This document shows positions 1-11,150 of a DNA stretch of 64,000 nt, one piece after another. A model generated the notes under the pieces. That model was given only the letters and a program-made list of their open reading frames with translations, was not told the origin of the DNA and searched no databases. The first letter of the stretch is position 1. Each line of letters begins with the position of its first letter. A program made the position numbers and the translations under genes. Location of the stretch: contig SCHM01000004.1 of the NCBI GenBank assembly GCA_004123355.1, positions 7,405,017 through 7,469,016 on the forward strand. Direction: 5' to 3'. Origin of the DNA: Amphirosellinia nigrospora (Eukaryota > Ascomycota > Sordariomycetes > Xylariales > Xylariaceae).

Positions 1-640
1 ATATTTAAATTAATAAATTATTTTTCGATTTTTTTTTTTTTTAATAATTTTATTAATTTTTTTTTTTTTAGTATAGTTTATTTTTATATATTTTAAAGTT
101 ATATATTATTATTTTTAGTTATTATTAAACGTTAATTTATTAATTAGTTATTTTATCGAATAAATATTAATATTTATTATTTTAATTTTTAAATTTATAA
201 TAATTTTTTTTAATTTTTTTTTAGTTAATATTTATTAATTTAAATTAATAACTAAAAATAGCTAAAATATATTAATTAAACGTTTTAAAAATCGATTAAT
301 TATAAAAATACGCTAGCTATTATATAAAAATAATATTAATACTAAAAAACAATACTAAGTTAATTAGCTTAATTAATATATTTGTATTATTATATATTTT
401 TAATTTTCTAATTATAAACTAAATAGGCTATTTTTTTACTAAATATTAAAAAATTTACTTAAGCAGCTACGGCAGCTTGATACTCTTTTTATCCGCGTAA
501 AAAGGGCTTTTTCCACGCGTGCCGCGCAGTATCTAGCGCACATACAAAGCCACGTGCCACTATGCCATATAGCCACCCAGGCACCAGTGATTACGTAATC
601 TATTATTGGGCCAATTAGGTATTAGATCTATATGCTAATA
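1..640 (-). mobile_element. Ty1/Copia-type LTR retrotransposon (family A, copy 4), 5' end only
   Basis: Fossil of the family that forms the array at 13.2-38.8 kb. Read on the minus strand, it begins with an LTR (640 down to 318) and continues into the untranslated and gag-leading segment (317 down to 1), matching the stretch just inside the 5' LTR of copies 1-3. The rest lies left of the window. Its outer edge abuts family-B sequence, so it was inserted into the B fragment that follows. It is heavily decayed by many RIP changes inside, but much less so in the LTR. The Copia assignment is inherited from copies 1-3. Confidence 0.72.
318..640 (-). repeat. 5' LTR of family A, best-preserved copy
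   Basis: About 323 bp, matching the six LTRs of the array. Bases about 460-630 keep a near-normal GC content, with words such as CCACGCGTGCCGCGC and GCCACGTGCC that are reduced to AT in the other LTRs. It is therefore the closest visible approach to the unmutated LTR. The LTR should hold the element's promoter and polyadenylation signal. No TATA box can be picked out with confidence in such AT-rich sequence. Confidence 0.75.
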
Positions 641-2225
641 TAAATTAATAATATAATAATCGAATAAAAATAATAGCTAAACTAAAATAGCTTTAAAATT
701 TAGTAACTTTTAAATATATATTAATATAGTTAATTTTTTAAAAAGTTTATTTTATAATATTAATAAAAGCTTTTTTTTTTTTTTAAAAAAAAACTAAATT
801 ATTAGCCGATATATATAAACGAAAATTATTTTTTTTATTATTATAGCTTAAAAAAATAAGCAGCAAAATTATATTTAAGCTTATAAAAAAAAACGGAGCT
901 TTTTAATTTTATAAAAATAATTAATAATATAAACTATTTTATATATTAAAATTTATTGAAATTATATTTTATTAAATTAAACGTTTTAAAAGAAAAAAAA
1001 TATAAAATAATAGTTTTTTATATAAATAAAAGCTAAAACGGATAATAATTAGCTATTAATTTAATATAGTTTATTTTATTTTTAAATAAAATATTATTTA
1101 AAAATAAATATTAAAATAATATAATAAACTAAAAAATTTTATTTAATATAAATATATTATAATTTTAAAATTTAAATTAATTATTATAATTTTAATAATA
1201 AATATTTATTATATAAATAAATAAATTATAATTAATATAAATAATTATTAACTTAATATAAAAATTAAAATAAAATTAATAATTAATATATTAAAAGTTT
1301 TAGTTTAACGTTAAATATATTTTAAAAAAAAAAATTTAGTTTTAAATATTTTTTTATATTTATTAATAATTATAAACGTAATAAATAATATAATAATAAA
1401 AAATATTAACTATAGTTTATTAAAAATATTATTAATAAAATTAAATATTTATAGAAATAGAAATATATAAAATAAAAATTAAAAATTAAAACTATAGCAA
1501 AAATATAATATAGATTAAAAATTCGCAAAAATAATCGCTAAAATTAAAAAAATATAAATTAACTATTTTAAATTTAGCAAAAAAAAAAAAAAAATAATAT
1601 AATTCTTTATTTTTATTTATTAGTTATATTTTATATATAATAATAAATAATTTTTAATATTTTTATTATTTAAACGGATAAAAATAATTATATATTTTAA
1701 ATATATATTAAAATAATATTTTAAAAATAGCATATAATAAAAAATATTATTTTAAGCTAAAAAAATATATTATAAATTTTAAAAATTTATAATATATAAT
1801 ATAGCTAAATAAATAAAAAATATTAATAATATTATTTATAATATTTAAATAATATAATAAATCGGTAAAAAATTTAATAAACTAAAACTAATTTAAAAAC
1901 TATCGATATTATTTTATATAATTATAATAAACTTTATTATAAAACTATTAAAAATATTATTTATTAAATTATTTTAATAAATATTTAAATATAATACGTT
2001 TAATATTTTACTAATAATAATATATAAATTTAATAAAAAAACTTTATTAATATTAAAAAATATTAAATATAATAATAAAATAAATAATTATATTAATATT
2101 AATATTATTATTATATAACTAAAAAATATTATATAAATTTATTTTAAACTAAAATTTTAAGTTTATATTAAAGCTATAATAAATATTAGAAAAAAAAATT
2201 AAAAATAATATTAATAGTATTAAAA
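641..2225 (+). mobile_element. Family B large LTR element, internal fragment (copy 3)
   Basis: Aligns along its length with 49,341-51,600 (same strand, once the palindrome there is skipped) and with 57,400 down to about 55,750 (opposite strand). It starts about 3.5 kb inside the element because the family-A LTR abuts it on the left. It stops near 2,225, where the similarity to the nested B copy ends and the Gypsy relic begins. No terminal repeat is present. It is a fossil with many RIP changes. Protein function is not recognisable. Confidence 0.7.
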
Positions 2226-3899
2226 AATTAAACTTTAATAAATAAAAAAACTTAAATTATTACTATTTTAGCTATATATAATATATTAAATATTAAACTA
2301 GTTAATATATAAAAAATAAACTTATAATAAATATAGAAAAAAAAAAATTTTAAAAAAAATAGTTTTTTTTTAAAAAAAATATTTTTAAAAAATATTACTA
2401 ATTATAAAATAAATTTAATAAAAAAGAATTTAAATAAAAAATTTTATTATATATTTATATTTTATATAATAATAAATTTTTTTAATTATAAATAATTTTT
2501 TAAAAATATAAAAATAATATATATATAAATATAAACTAACGATTTATAAAAAAAATTATTAAACTATTTAATTTTATTATTATTATAAACTTTTTTATTA
2601 AAAAATTATAAAATATAATAATAAAAATAAAAAAAATATTAATTAGGTTTTTTATTATTATTAAAAATATATAAAAACTTTTAAAAATAAATTTATAATT
2701 ATTATTAATTTAATTTATAATATAATTTTAAACAAACTATAATTTAAATCTTATAATATTTTATTAAATTATTAATAAAATTATTTAATATTTTTATTTT
2801 AATTATTTTTAATTATAATATTAAATATTATTTAATAATAAATAAAATAAATATATAGCTATAATATTTAGTTTATTAATTTAACGCCGATTAATAAAAC
2901 TATAATTTTAAAATCAAAAAAACGTAACGTTAATAATAAAAAAAAGCAAAATAATATTTAAATAATATAAAACTAAAAATATTTATTTTAAAATATAATA
3001 ATCCGGTATAAAAAAACTTTAATAAAATAAAATAAATAATATCCGATTACTTTTTACTAAAACTTGTTTTTAAAAAATATAAACTATATTTTTTTATAAA
3101 AAATATAATTTCGATTTTTATTTAAAAGTTTAATAAAAAAAATCTTTATTATATAAAATAAAACAATATTAATTAATATAAAAAAAACTAATAATTAAAA
3201 TATTTAGTTTAAATATAATTATTTTTAATATAAATAAAAAAAAACCGGGTAAAAAATATTTATATTATTAATATTAATAAAATTAATAAAATAATTAGAA
3301 AATTAAAAAAAAAATAAAAATAATTTCTTAAAAAAAAAAAAAAAAAATTAAAATAAAAAACGTAAAAAAAATACTTAAAAAATACTAAAACATAATATAC
3401 GTTTTTAACTAAATAAACTTTAATACGTTATTATTATACTATTTATAAATAAACTATAAAATAAAATTTTTTAAAAATAAATTTAAAGCCGATTTAAATT
3501 ATAGCTTTTTATATAAAATATTATTAAATAAATTAAAAGCTATATAAAAATTTTTAATTAAAAATTTATATAAAAGTTTTATTAAATTTAATAATATTTT
3601 ATATAATATATTTATTTTATTTATAAAAAAAATAAATAATAAGCTTTATTTTTATATAAATTATTATAAACTAAATAAAATTATAAAAAAAAACTAATAT
3701 TTATTTTTTTTATTAAAAAAACTTTAGCTTATATTATTAAAATAAAAATTTTTACTTAATTTAATATATAATAAATATTTAATTATATTTATATATTATT
3801 TAAAAATAAAAATTATATAACGTTTTATATAAAATATAATATATTAATATTAATATTATTATTTAATTTTATTAATAAATTTTTAATATTATTAATAAT

Positions 3900-4450
3900 A
3901 TATTAATAATATATTATAATTTTTTAAACAATTTTTATAATAATACGCTAATAATATTATTATTTACTTAAAAATAATAAAAAAATATATTATTATATAT
4001 ATTATATATTAAAATAATTAATTTAAGCCGGATTATAAATTAATTTAAAAAAGTTTAAATTTTATATTATTAAAACTAAATTTTAAGTTATATTATTAAT
4101 ATTAAAAAAATTTAAATAAACTTTATTAAAATTAACGCTATATTAAAATAAAAACTTTTATATTAATTAAAAACGTATATATTTTTTTAGGATTTTATAA
4201 TTTTTATTATAATTTTATTAATATTTAAAGTTATATTATTATATTTTTAAACTAATTAATATAAAAAAGCATACTTTTTATATAAATTAAAAAATATAAA
4301 AAATTATTTTATTAATTTAAAAAAACTTTAATACGTTTTTTTTTTACTAAAATATTTTAATTATAACTTATTAATAAAAATTAAAACCGATTTTTTTTAA
4401 TAACGTTAGTTTTAGCGTATTATTATAATTATATAATAAAATTTAATATT
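3900..4450 (+). pseudogene. Gypsy reverse transcriptase / RNase H relic
   Basis: Family-typical spacing of the reverse-transcriptase catalytic box, followed by the connection segment and the start of RNase H, is still discernible in translation. This is a pol fossil with no coding capacity left. It supports the Ty3/Gypsy call and the plus orientation. The assignment rests on pattern reading of degraded sequence, not on a database match. Confidence 0.55.
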
Positions 4451-4562
4451 TTATATATTTTTCGAAAATATTTTATAATATTAAATTAAACTATAATATT
4501 ATAATAAAAATTATTAATAATTATATTATATTTTAAAAAATAAAAACTTAAACTAATTAATA

Positions 4563-5357
4563 ACGTACTACACAACCCATCCTGGCCACACAACCATCCT
4601 GGCCACTTAGGCTTGGCATTTTACTAAAATTATAATAACTTTACGGAACTAAGCTTAATCGGGAAATAATTTATAAGTTTAATATATAACTATATTTAGT
4701 ATATAAATATAATTTTTTTAATTTTTACGCTAGCTTAATAAGGTTATAAACCCCGGTTTTTAAAATAAGCTAAAAATAAAGCTAAAATAAAATCCTAGTT
4801 AGTACTAGCGTATAATTTACTAAAATTTTAAAAAAATTAAAATTAGATTTATTATGTTTTTTTATACTATTATATTTTTTTCGAATTTTTTAAGCTAAGT
4901 TTAGTATTTTTTTTTATTTTTTAAAGTATAAAATTTTTATTATTTTTTATTATTTTTTAATTTTTTTAATTTTTTTATTTAATTTTTTACATTTTTTTAT
5001 ACTTTAAAAAATAAAAAAATACTAAACCTAGCTTAAAAAATTCGAAAAATTAATATAGTATAAAAAAACATAATAAATCTAATTTTAATTTTTTTAAAAT
5101 TTTAATAAAATTATACGCTAGTACTAACTAGGATTTTATTTAGCTTTATTTTTAGCTTACTTTAAAACCGGGGTTTATACCTTATTAAGCTAGCGTAAAA
5201 ATTAAAAAAATTATATTTATATATTAAATATAGTATATATTAAACTTATAAATTTTTCCCGATTAAGCTTAGTTCCGTAAAGTTATTATAATTTTAGTAA
5301 ATTGCCAAACTTAAGTAGCTAGGATAGTTATGTGGCTAGAATAGTTATATAGTACGT
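4563..5357. mobile_element. Palindromic non-autonomous DNA transposon, Tc1/mariner-like (P1)
   Basis: An almost perfect inverted repeat, with a left arm of 4,563-4,930, a right arm of 4,999-5,357 and a T-rich spacer of about 68 bp. It is flanked on both sides by TA, the target duplication of the IS630/Tc1/mariner superfamily; for the sister copy P3 an empty TA site proves the duplication. The termini begin ACGTAC. The left terminus carries two tandem copies of a 17-bp subterminal motif (CACACAACCATCCTGGC). No transposase is encoded. The left tip is GC-rich and unmutated, while the right tip is partly RIP-changed. It sits inside the Gypsy relic and is therefore younger. Confidence 0.85.
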
Positions 5358-7345
5358 TAGCTATAATAAACTTTTTTAATATTATTATTAATTAAATATT
5401 AAAGTTTTTTAATAAAAATAATATTTTAATTTAAAATAAACTAAATAAATTAATTTTTTTTTAAAATATAACTTTTTAATATTATATTATTTTAAAAAAA
5501 AAAATATTTAGCTAATACTTTATTATAAAAATAAAAAAAACCTAACAATATAAAAAGCTAAAAAAAAAGTAATATTATTTTATAATATTTTAACTAATAA
5601 ATAATATAATATAATTAATTTTATATAAATAAAGTTATACTAAATAAATTTATTAAAATATATAACGAACTAATATTTTATAAAACTATAATTAATTAAA
5701 TAAATTTTTAAAAAAAACTATAAAAACATAAATATAAAATTTACTATTAATAATAAAAAATATATTTATTAAAAAAATATATTATAAATATTTACTATAT
5801 ATTTTAGCAAAAATAAAATATATAAACTTATTATTAATAATTTAAACTAAATAAAAATTATAACTATTATATAGCGAACTATATAAAATATAAACTTATT
5901 AAATATTTAAAAATAAACTTTTAATAAATTTATTTTTTAAATTTAAGCATATATAGCGCTATTTTATTATTAATTTTAAATAAATATTTAAAAATAAATA
6001 TAAATATAATAATATATTAATTATAATAAACTATTTAAATAAATAATATAAATATATATTTTATATTATAAAAATAACTATAAAAACGCTACTAAATATA
6101 TTATAAAAAACTTTTTAAATTTTTAAAATATTTATAACTATAATATTAAACTATAAACTTTAGTTTATTTTTACTTTTATAAATAACTATATAAACTAAT
6201 AAATATAAAATATATTAATTATTAAAATATTATAAAACTAAAATAAATAAAAATTATAAATAAATATATTAACTAAAAATTATAACCGTATATAAATTAT
6301 TATTAAAATAATTAGTTTAAATATATTTATTATAAATTATATTTAAATATAATTTTTTATACTTTAATAAAATTATTTTTTATAAAATTAAAATAAGTTT
6401 TTTAATATTATTTAATTTTAATTAAAAAATCGGACCGTAATAAAAAGCTATAAAAGCTTTTTAAAAAAAAAATAATTTAAATAAATATATAAAAAAAATA
6501 AAAAAATAGTATAATTTATCGAATTAATTAAAAAAACTTATAATATTTAAAAATATATAATTAATTAAACTAATAAAAATTAATATAAACTTAACTTTAA
6601 TAAAAAACTATATATTAATTTAAAAAAAAATAGTTTTAAAAAATAAACCGCTTATTAAATAAGCTAAACTTTTTATAATATATAAAAGTTTAAAATAAAC
6701 AAAAAAAACAAAAATATTTTTATATTAAACGTTTTTTTAATTTAAAAAATATTAAATTATTATTATATAAATTAACTATAAAATATTTTAATAATTTTAT
6801 TATTAAATTAAAAATAAAAAACCTAAAAAAAAATAATAAAACTTAAAAATAAAAAAAATTTTATTATTAAAAAATATAAATATTTTAACTTTACTATTAA
6901 AAGTTATATATATAAATAAATTAAAAAATTAAAACTTTAATAATATATAATATTTAAAAAAAATTTTAAAAATAATATAAAAGTACTAAAAATTTTTATA
7001 ATATAAACTTTAATTTAGCCGGATTTTTAGTAAAACTATAAATATAACTAAAAATAACGAAAAAAATAAATTTAATAAGCTATTTTAAATAATAATAAAG
7101 CAATAGTATAAAAAAAAATAACATAAAAAAAATATATAAATAAAAAAATATAAAATATTATATAATTTAAATATTATATTAAATAAAAAAACTTTAAATA
7201 ATTATAAAAAACTAATATAATAATTTAATAGTATAAAGCTTTACGAAAAATTATATTAATAAAAACCCAAAACGATTTTTTTTTTACTAAAAAGCAATTA
7301 TAATTTTAACCCGGTTAAATTTTTTTTTTCGAAAAAAAATAATTA
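5358..7345 (+). pseudogene. Gypsy RNase H remainder and integrase relic
   Basis: Continuation of the Gypsy pol fossil downstream of P1. Translation around 6,050-6,330 shows the spacing of a Gypsy integrase core C-terminal half: the HPQTDGQ-like neighbourhood and the helix after it. The sequence before it should be the rest of RNase H and the integrase N-terminus, but nothing there is distinctive. It is decayed by many changes. No LTR, polypurine tract or chromodomain could be recognised towards 7.3 kb. Confidence 0.5.
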
Positions 7346-7614
7346 TAAATCTATAAGCTTTAATAATTATATTTTATTATTAGCTATAATACTTATAATT
7401 TTTATTTATAATAACTACTATTTATAATAAATATATAACTATTATTCGTAATAATATAATATAATAAAAAATAAATATTAATAATAAATATAGCTACCCG
7501 CAAGTATTAAGCAGCTATTTATAATATAAACTTAAACTTTTTTTTTTTTACTTTATTTATAAATTTTATATATAATATATTATATATACTAAAGCTTTAT
7601 TTTTTTAAATATAT
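7346..7614. other. Unassigned AT-rich stretch
   Basis: Lies between the last plausible Gypsy sequence and the first base that aligns with family C. It contains a small less-decayed spot near 7,495-7,515 (ACCCGCAAGTATTAAGCAGC). It could be the 3' end of the Gypsy element or a scrap of another repeat. I see no gene or recognisable site. Confidence 0.3.
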
Positions 7615-10600
7615 AAAACGTAACTAATAGTTTAGTTTAATAATAAATTATTTAAATATTTTTATAATTAATTAACGTAATATAAATTAAAATATACTAG
7701 TTTAAAAATATTTTTAATTAAAATATTATTAGTTTTATTTTTTTAATAATTTTATAATATTAACGCGTTAATAAATAATTTAATTTATTTAAAAATTAGT
7801 TAATTATTATAATTAATATTTTTTATAATAATATTTAGTTTTAATTTTAAAGTTTAGTTTTTTTTAATAACGGTTTTTTTTAAATTGTTTTTTTTATATT
7901 TATTTTAAAATTTATTATATAATTTTAATATATTTTTTTTATTATTTTTGCTAATTTTTATACTTTTTTTTAAATAATATTTTTTAATTAATATATTAAT
8001 TATATTTATTATATAGTTAAGCTAGATAATAACTAAATATAAAAATTTAAATAATATTTTATAAAATTATATTTTATAAACTTATATAAAAAAAGCTATT
8101 ATAAAATTTATAGTAAATAAAGCTATTTTTTAATTATTTTAATAATAATTATAAAAAAAACGTAATTTTTAGTTTAAATATTTATAATAATTTTAGTTTA
8201 ATTTATTAATTTATAATATTTTAAAAATAATAATTTTTATATAATATTAAAAATTTTCGCTAGTTTATTAATAAAAACTAATATAATTAAAACTTTTTAT
8301 TAAAATTAATTTTTTTAATAATTTAAAAATTTAAAAAAGTTTTCTATAATATAAATAAATTATTTAAATTATTATTATTATTTATTATATAATATAAATT
8401 ATAATAGTTTGTTTAATTAATTAATTATTATAAATATAAACTTTTTTTTATTTTTATTTATTATTATTTTTTAAAATTTATTATTAAATATTAAAAAAGT
8501 TTTAAAAAAATTAATATAAATTATAATAATTTAAACGTTTTATTATAAAATGTTTTAATAATTAATAATTTAAATAGTTTTTATATATTAATTATAATTT
8601 TTATTAGTTTTAATTATTAATATTATAATATTATAAATTTATAAGTTTTATTTTACCCGGAATAAATAATTATAATATAATTATATATTTTTTTTAAAAT
8701 ATAAATAAATAATTATTTATTTTAAATATTATAAATTATTTTTTATAAATAATTAAACTTTTATTTAAAATTTAATTTTTATTTAAATTAATATAAGTTT
8801 TTTTTTAATAAACTTTTAAATTTAAAAACTATTAGTTTATTATAATTTTATTTATTATAAAAGTTTTAATAGTTAAAATATTAATTATAGCTTTTGCTTT
8901 AAATTTATATATAATAATTATTATATTAGTTATTTTTTTAAATTAAAAGCGTAAATAATAATATTTTTTTTATTTAAAAAAATATTAAATTTATTAATTA
9001 ATTAAAATATAATTATATATTTTTAATTTATTTTTTTTTTTATATTTATAAATTTTTTTACTTTTTTATAAAACGTTAATAATAACGTTTTTAGATTTAA
9101 TAAATATATAATAATAAAATTATAATTAATTATTAGTTTTATTTATTTTATTTATTATAAGTTAATTATTATTTAATATTAAAATATTTAAAAGCTTTAT
9201 AATTAATAATAATTATAAAAAGCTAATTAATTTAATTATTATTTAATTTTAGTTTTTAATATATTAACGTTTTTATTATTATTAATATTTTTTATTATAA
9301 ATTTTATAGTTTAATTTATAATATATAATAATATTTTTATTTATATAAATATTTTATTTATAAAGCTTAACATTTTATTAAAATTATAATAATTTTATAA
9401 AATTAAGCTTAATTAAGCAATAATTTATAAAGCTAATATATAATATAATAATATATAAAATAATTTTTTTTAATTTTTACGCTAGTTTAATAAAGCTATA
9501 TATTTTAGTTTTTAAAATACGTTAAAATAAAGCTAAAATAAAACTTTAGTTAATATTGCGGGTAATTTTAATAAAAATTTTAAAAAGTTAAAATTAAATT
9601 TAATATGTTTTTTTAAACTATATATATTTTTTTCGAATTTTCTAACTATTTTAGTATTTATTTTTACTTTTTAAACTATAAAATTATATTATTTTATTAT
9701 TTTTTTTAAATTTTTAATTTTTAAATTTTTAATTTTTTTATACTTTAAAAAATCAAAAGTAATTTAAAAGTACGTTAAAAATTCGAAAAAAATATATATA
9801 TATAAAAAAACGTATTAAACCTAATTTTAATTTTTAAAACTTTTATTAAAATTACCCGTTAATATTAACTAAGGTTTTATTTTAGCTTTATTTTAGCATA
9901 TTTTAAAAACTAAAATATATAGCTTTATTAAACTAGCGTAAAAAATTAAAAAAAAATTATTTTTATATATTATATATAATTATATATTAGCTTTATAAAT
10001 TATTGCTTAATTAAGCTTAATATAAATTATTATAATTTTAATAAAATATTAAGCTTTTATAAAAAAATATTTATATAAACAAAATGTTTATATATTACAT
10101 TATTATATAATATTTAAAAAAAACTATAATAAATATTATTTTTTTTTAAAAATAAATATTTAATAGCTATTTTATTAAAAACGTTTATTTTAACTTTAGT
10201 TTTTTTTTTATAATTATAATATATTAAAATAAAAATAATAATAAATAAATATTTTTTTATTAAAAGTTTTTTAATATTTTTATATTTATTTAATATATAT
10301 TTTTGTTTTATTAAATTAAACAAAAATTTAGTTATATAATTATATTTTATAATAAATTATTAATAAAAATTATAAAAATTTTATAAATAATTATATATTT
10401 TTTATTATAATAAAGTTTTTTTATTTTTTTATTATAATATTTTTTTAAAATTAATTTTAATATTATTATATTTTATAATAAAGCTAAAATATTTTATTTT
10501 AATAATATAAAATTATATTTTTTAATATTAGCTTAAAAACTATTAGTTTTAAATTGTTTTAATATTTTTATAATATAAATTTAATAATTTTTTAAATTAT

Positions 10601-10855
10601 TTAAAAATACTAATATATTATTTATATAAATATTATAAAATTATTTAAATATTTTTTTAAAATATTATTTATATATTTTTAAAATATCGTTAGTTTATTA
10701 AATAAACTAAAAAATAAAACTTTATATTTATATAATTTATATTTAGTTTTAAATATAATAAAGTTTTTATTATTTAAATATATATAAATTTTATTAAATA
10801 TTTATTAAATATTAATTTTTAAAAGTTTTAGTTTTTATAATATAAGCTAATAGTT
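7615..10855 (-). mobile_element. Repeat family C, unclassified, minus copy, interrupted by palindrome P2
   Basis: Reverse complement aligns with 38,787 to about 40,870 and, upstream of that, with the right end of both array spacers (22,155-22,441 and about 31,320-31,607). Here the two segments are continuous, so this copy shows what family C looks like without the family-A insertion. It is interrupted by P2 at about 9,320-10,100. No conserved protein domain was recognised in either orientation, so the class is open. It is heavily RIP-degraded. Confidence 0.62.
9320..10100. mobile_element. Palindromic DNA transposon P2, strongly RIP-degraded copy
   Basis: Same architecture and length (about 780 bp) as P1 and P3, with arms that pair across a centre near 9,710. 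The outer 50 bp on each side look unrelated at first. They align with the P1/P3 tips position by position if only C-to-T and G-to-A changes are allowed, so the copy is complete. The insertion point corresponds to about 39,240-39,255 in the uninterrupted plus copy of family C. It has no coding capacity. It is probably the oldest of the three copies, judged by decay. Confidence 0.72.
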
Positions 10856-10857
10856 AT

Positions 10858-11150
10858 AAATAACTAATTAAATATAATAAATATAATAAATATAATAGGT
10901 TTTTATAAAACTTATTTAAAGTTATATAATTCGCCCTACCGTATATATATATATAAATCTTTATAAATAAAATTAGCTATTAAATTTTAAATTTAATTTA
11001 ATATTTTTTAATTAATATATAAATAAAACTTTAATTAAAAGTTTTATTTTTATAAAAATATTAATTATAATAATTAAAAAATTAATATTATTTAATTTTA
11101 ATATTTTTTTCGAATAAATATATTAATTTATATAACTTATATTTTTATAT
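10858..11150 (+). repeat. D-type terminal segment, copy 1
   Basis: About 200-290 bp related to 41,405-41,690 (same strand) and to 43,470-43,675 (opposite strand). It begins with a short AATATAATAA microsatellite-like run and includes a small GC patch (CGCCCTACCG, near 10,932). The partner end of this copy was not found before 13.2 kb. It may be the terminus of a DNA transposon or of another LTR element. Confidence 0.5.

Larger units (their letters stand above)
2226..7345 (+). mobile_element. Ty3/Gypsy LTR retrotransposon relic, split by a palindromic DNA transposon
   Basis: Fossil pol region, plus strand. Recognisable in order are a reverse-transcriptase active-site neighbourhood (about 3,940-3,975), the RT-to-RNase H connection (about 4,170-4,450) and the C-terminal half of an integrase core (about 6,050-6,330). 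RT-RNase H before integrase is the Gypsy order, not the Copia order. The relic is interrupted at 4,563-5,357 by palindrome P1. No LTR pair was found, so both ends are probably lost or lie outside what I can align. It is decayed throughout by very many RIP changes. The left limit is where family B stops; the right limit is approximate. Confidence 0.62.

Noticed and set aside
10114-10323. 69-codon open frame on the minus strand
   Set aside because: Composition is I/K/Y/F/N only, it lies inside family C, and the plus copy of family C does not conserve it. This is what chance gives in AT-only DNA where stop codons happen to be spaced.
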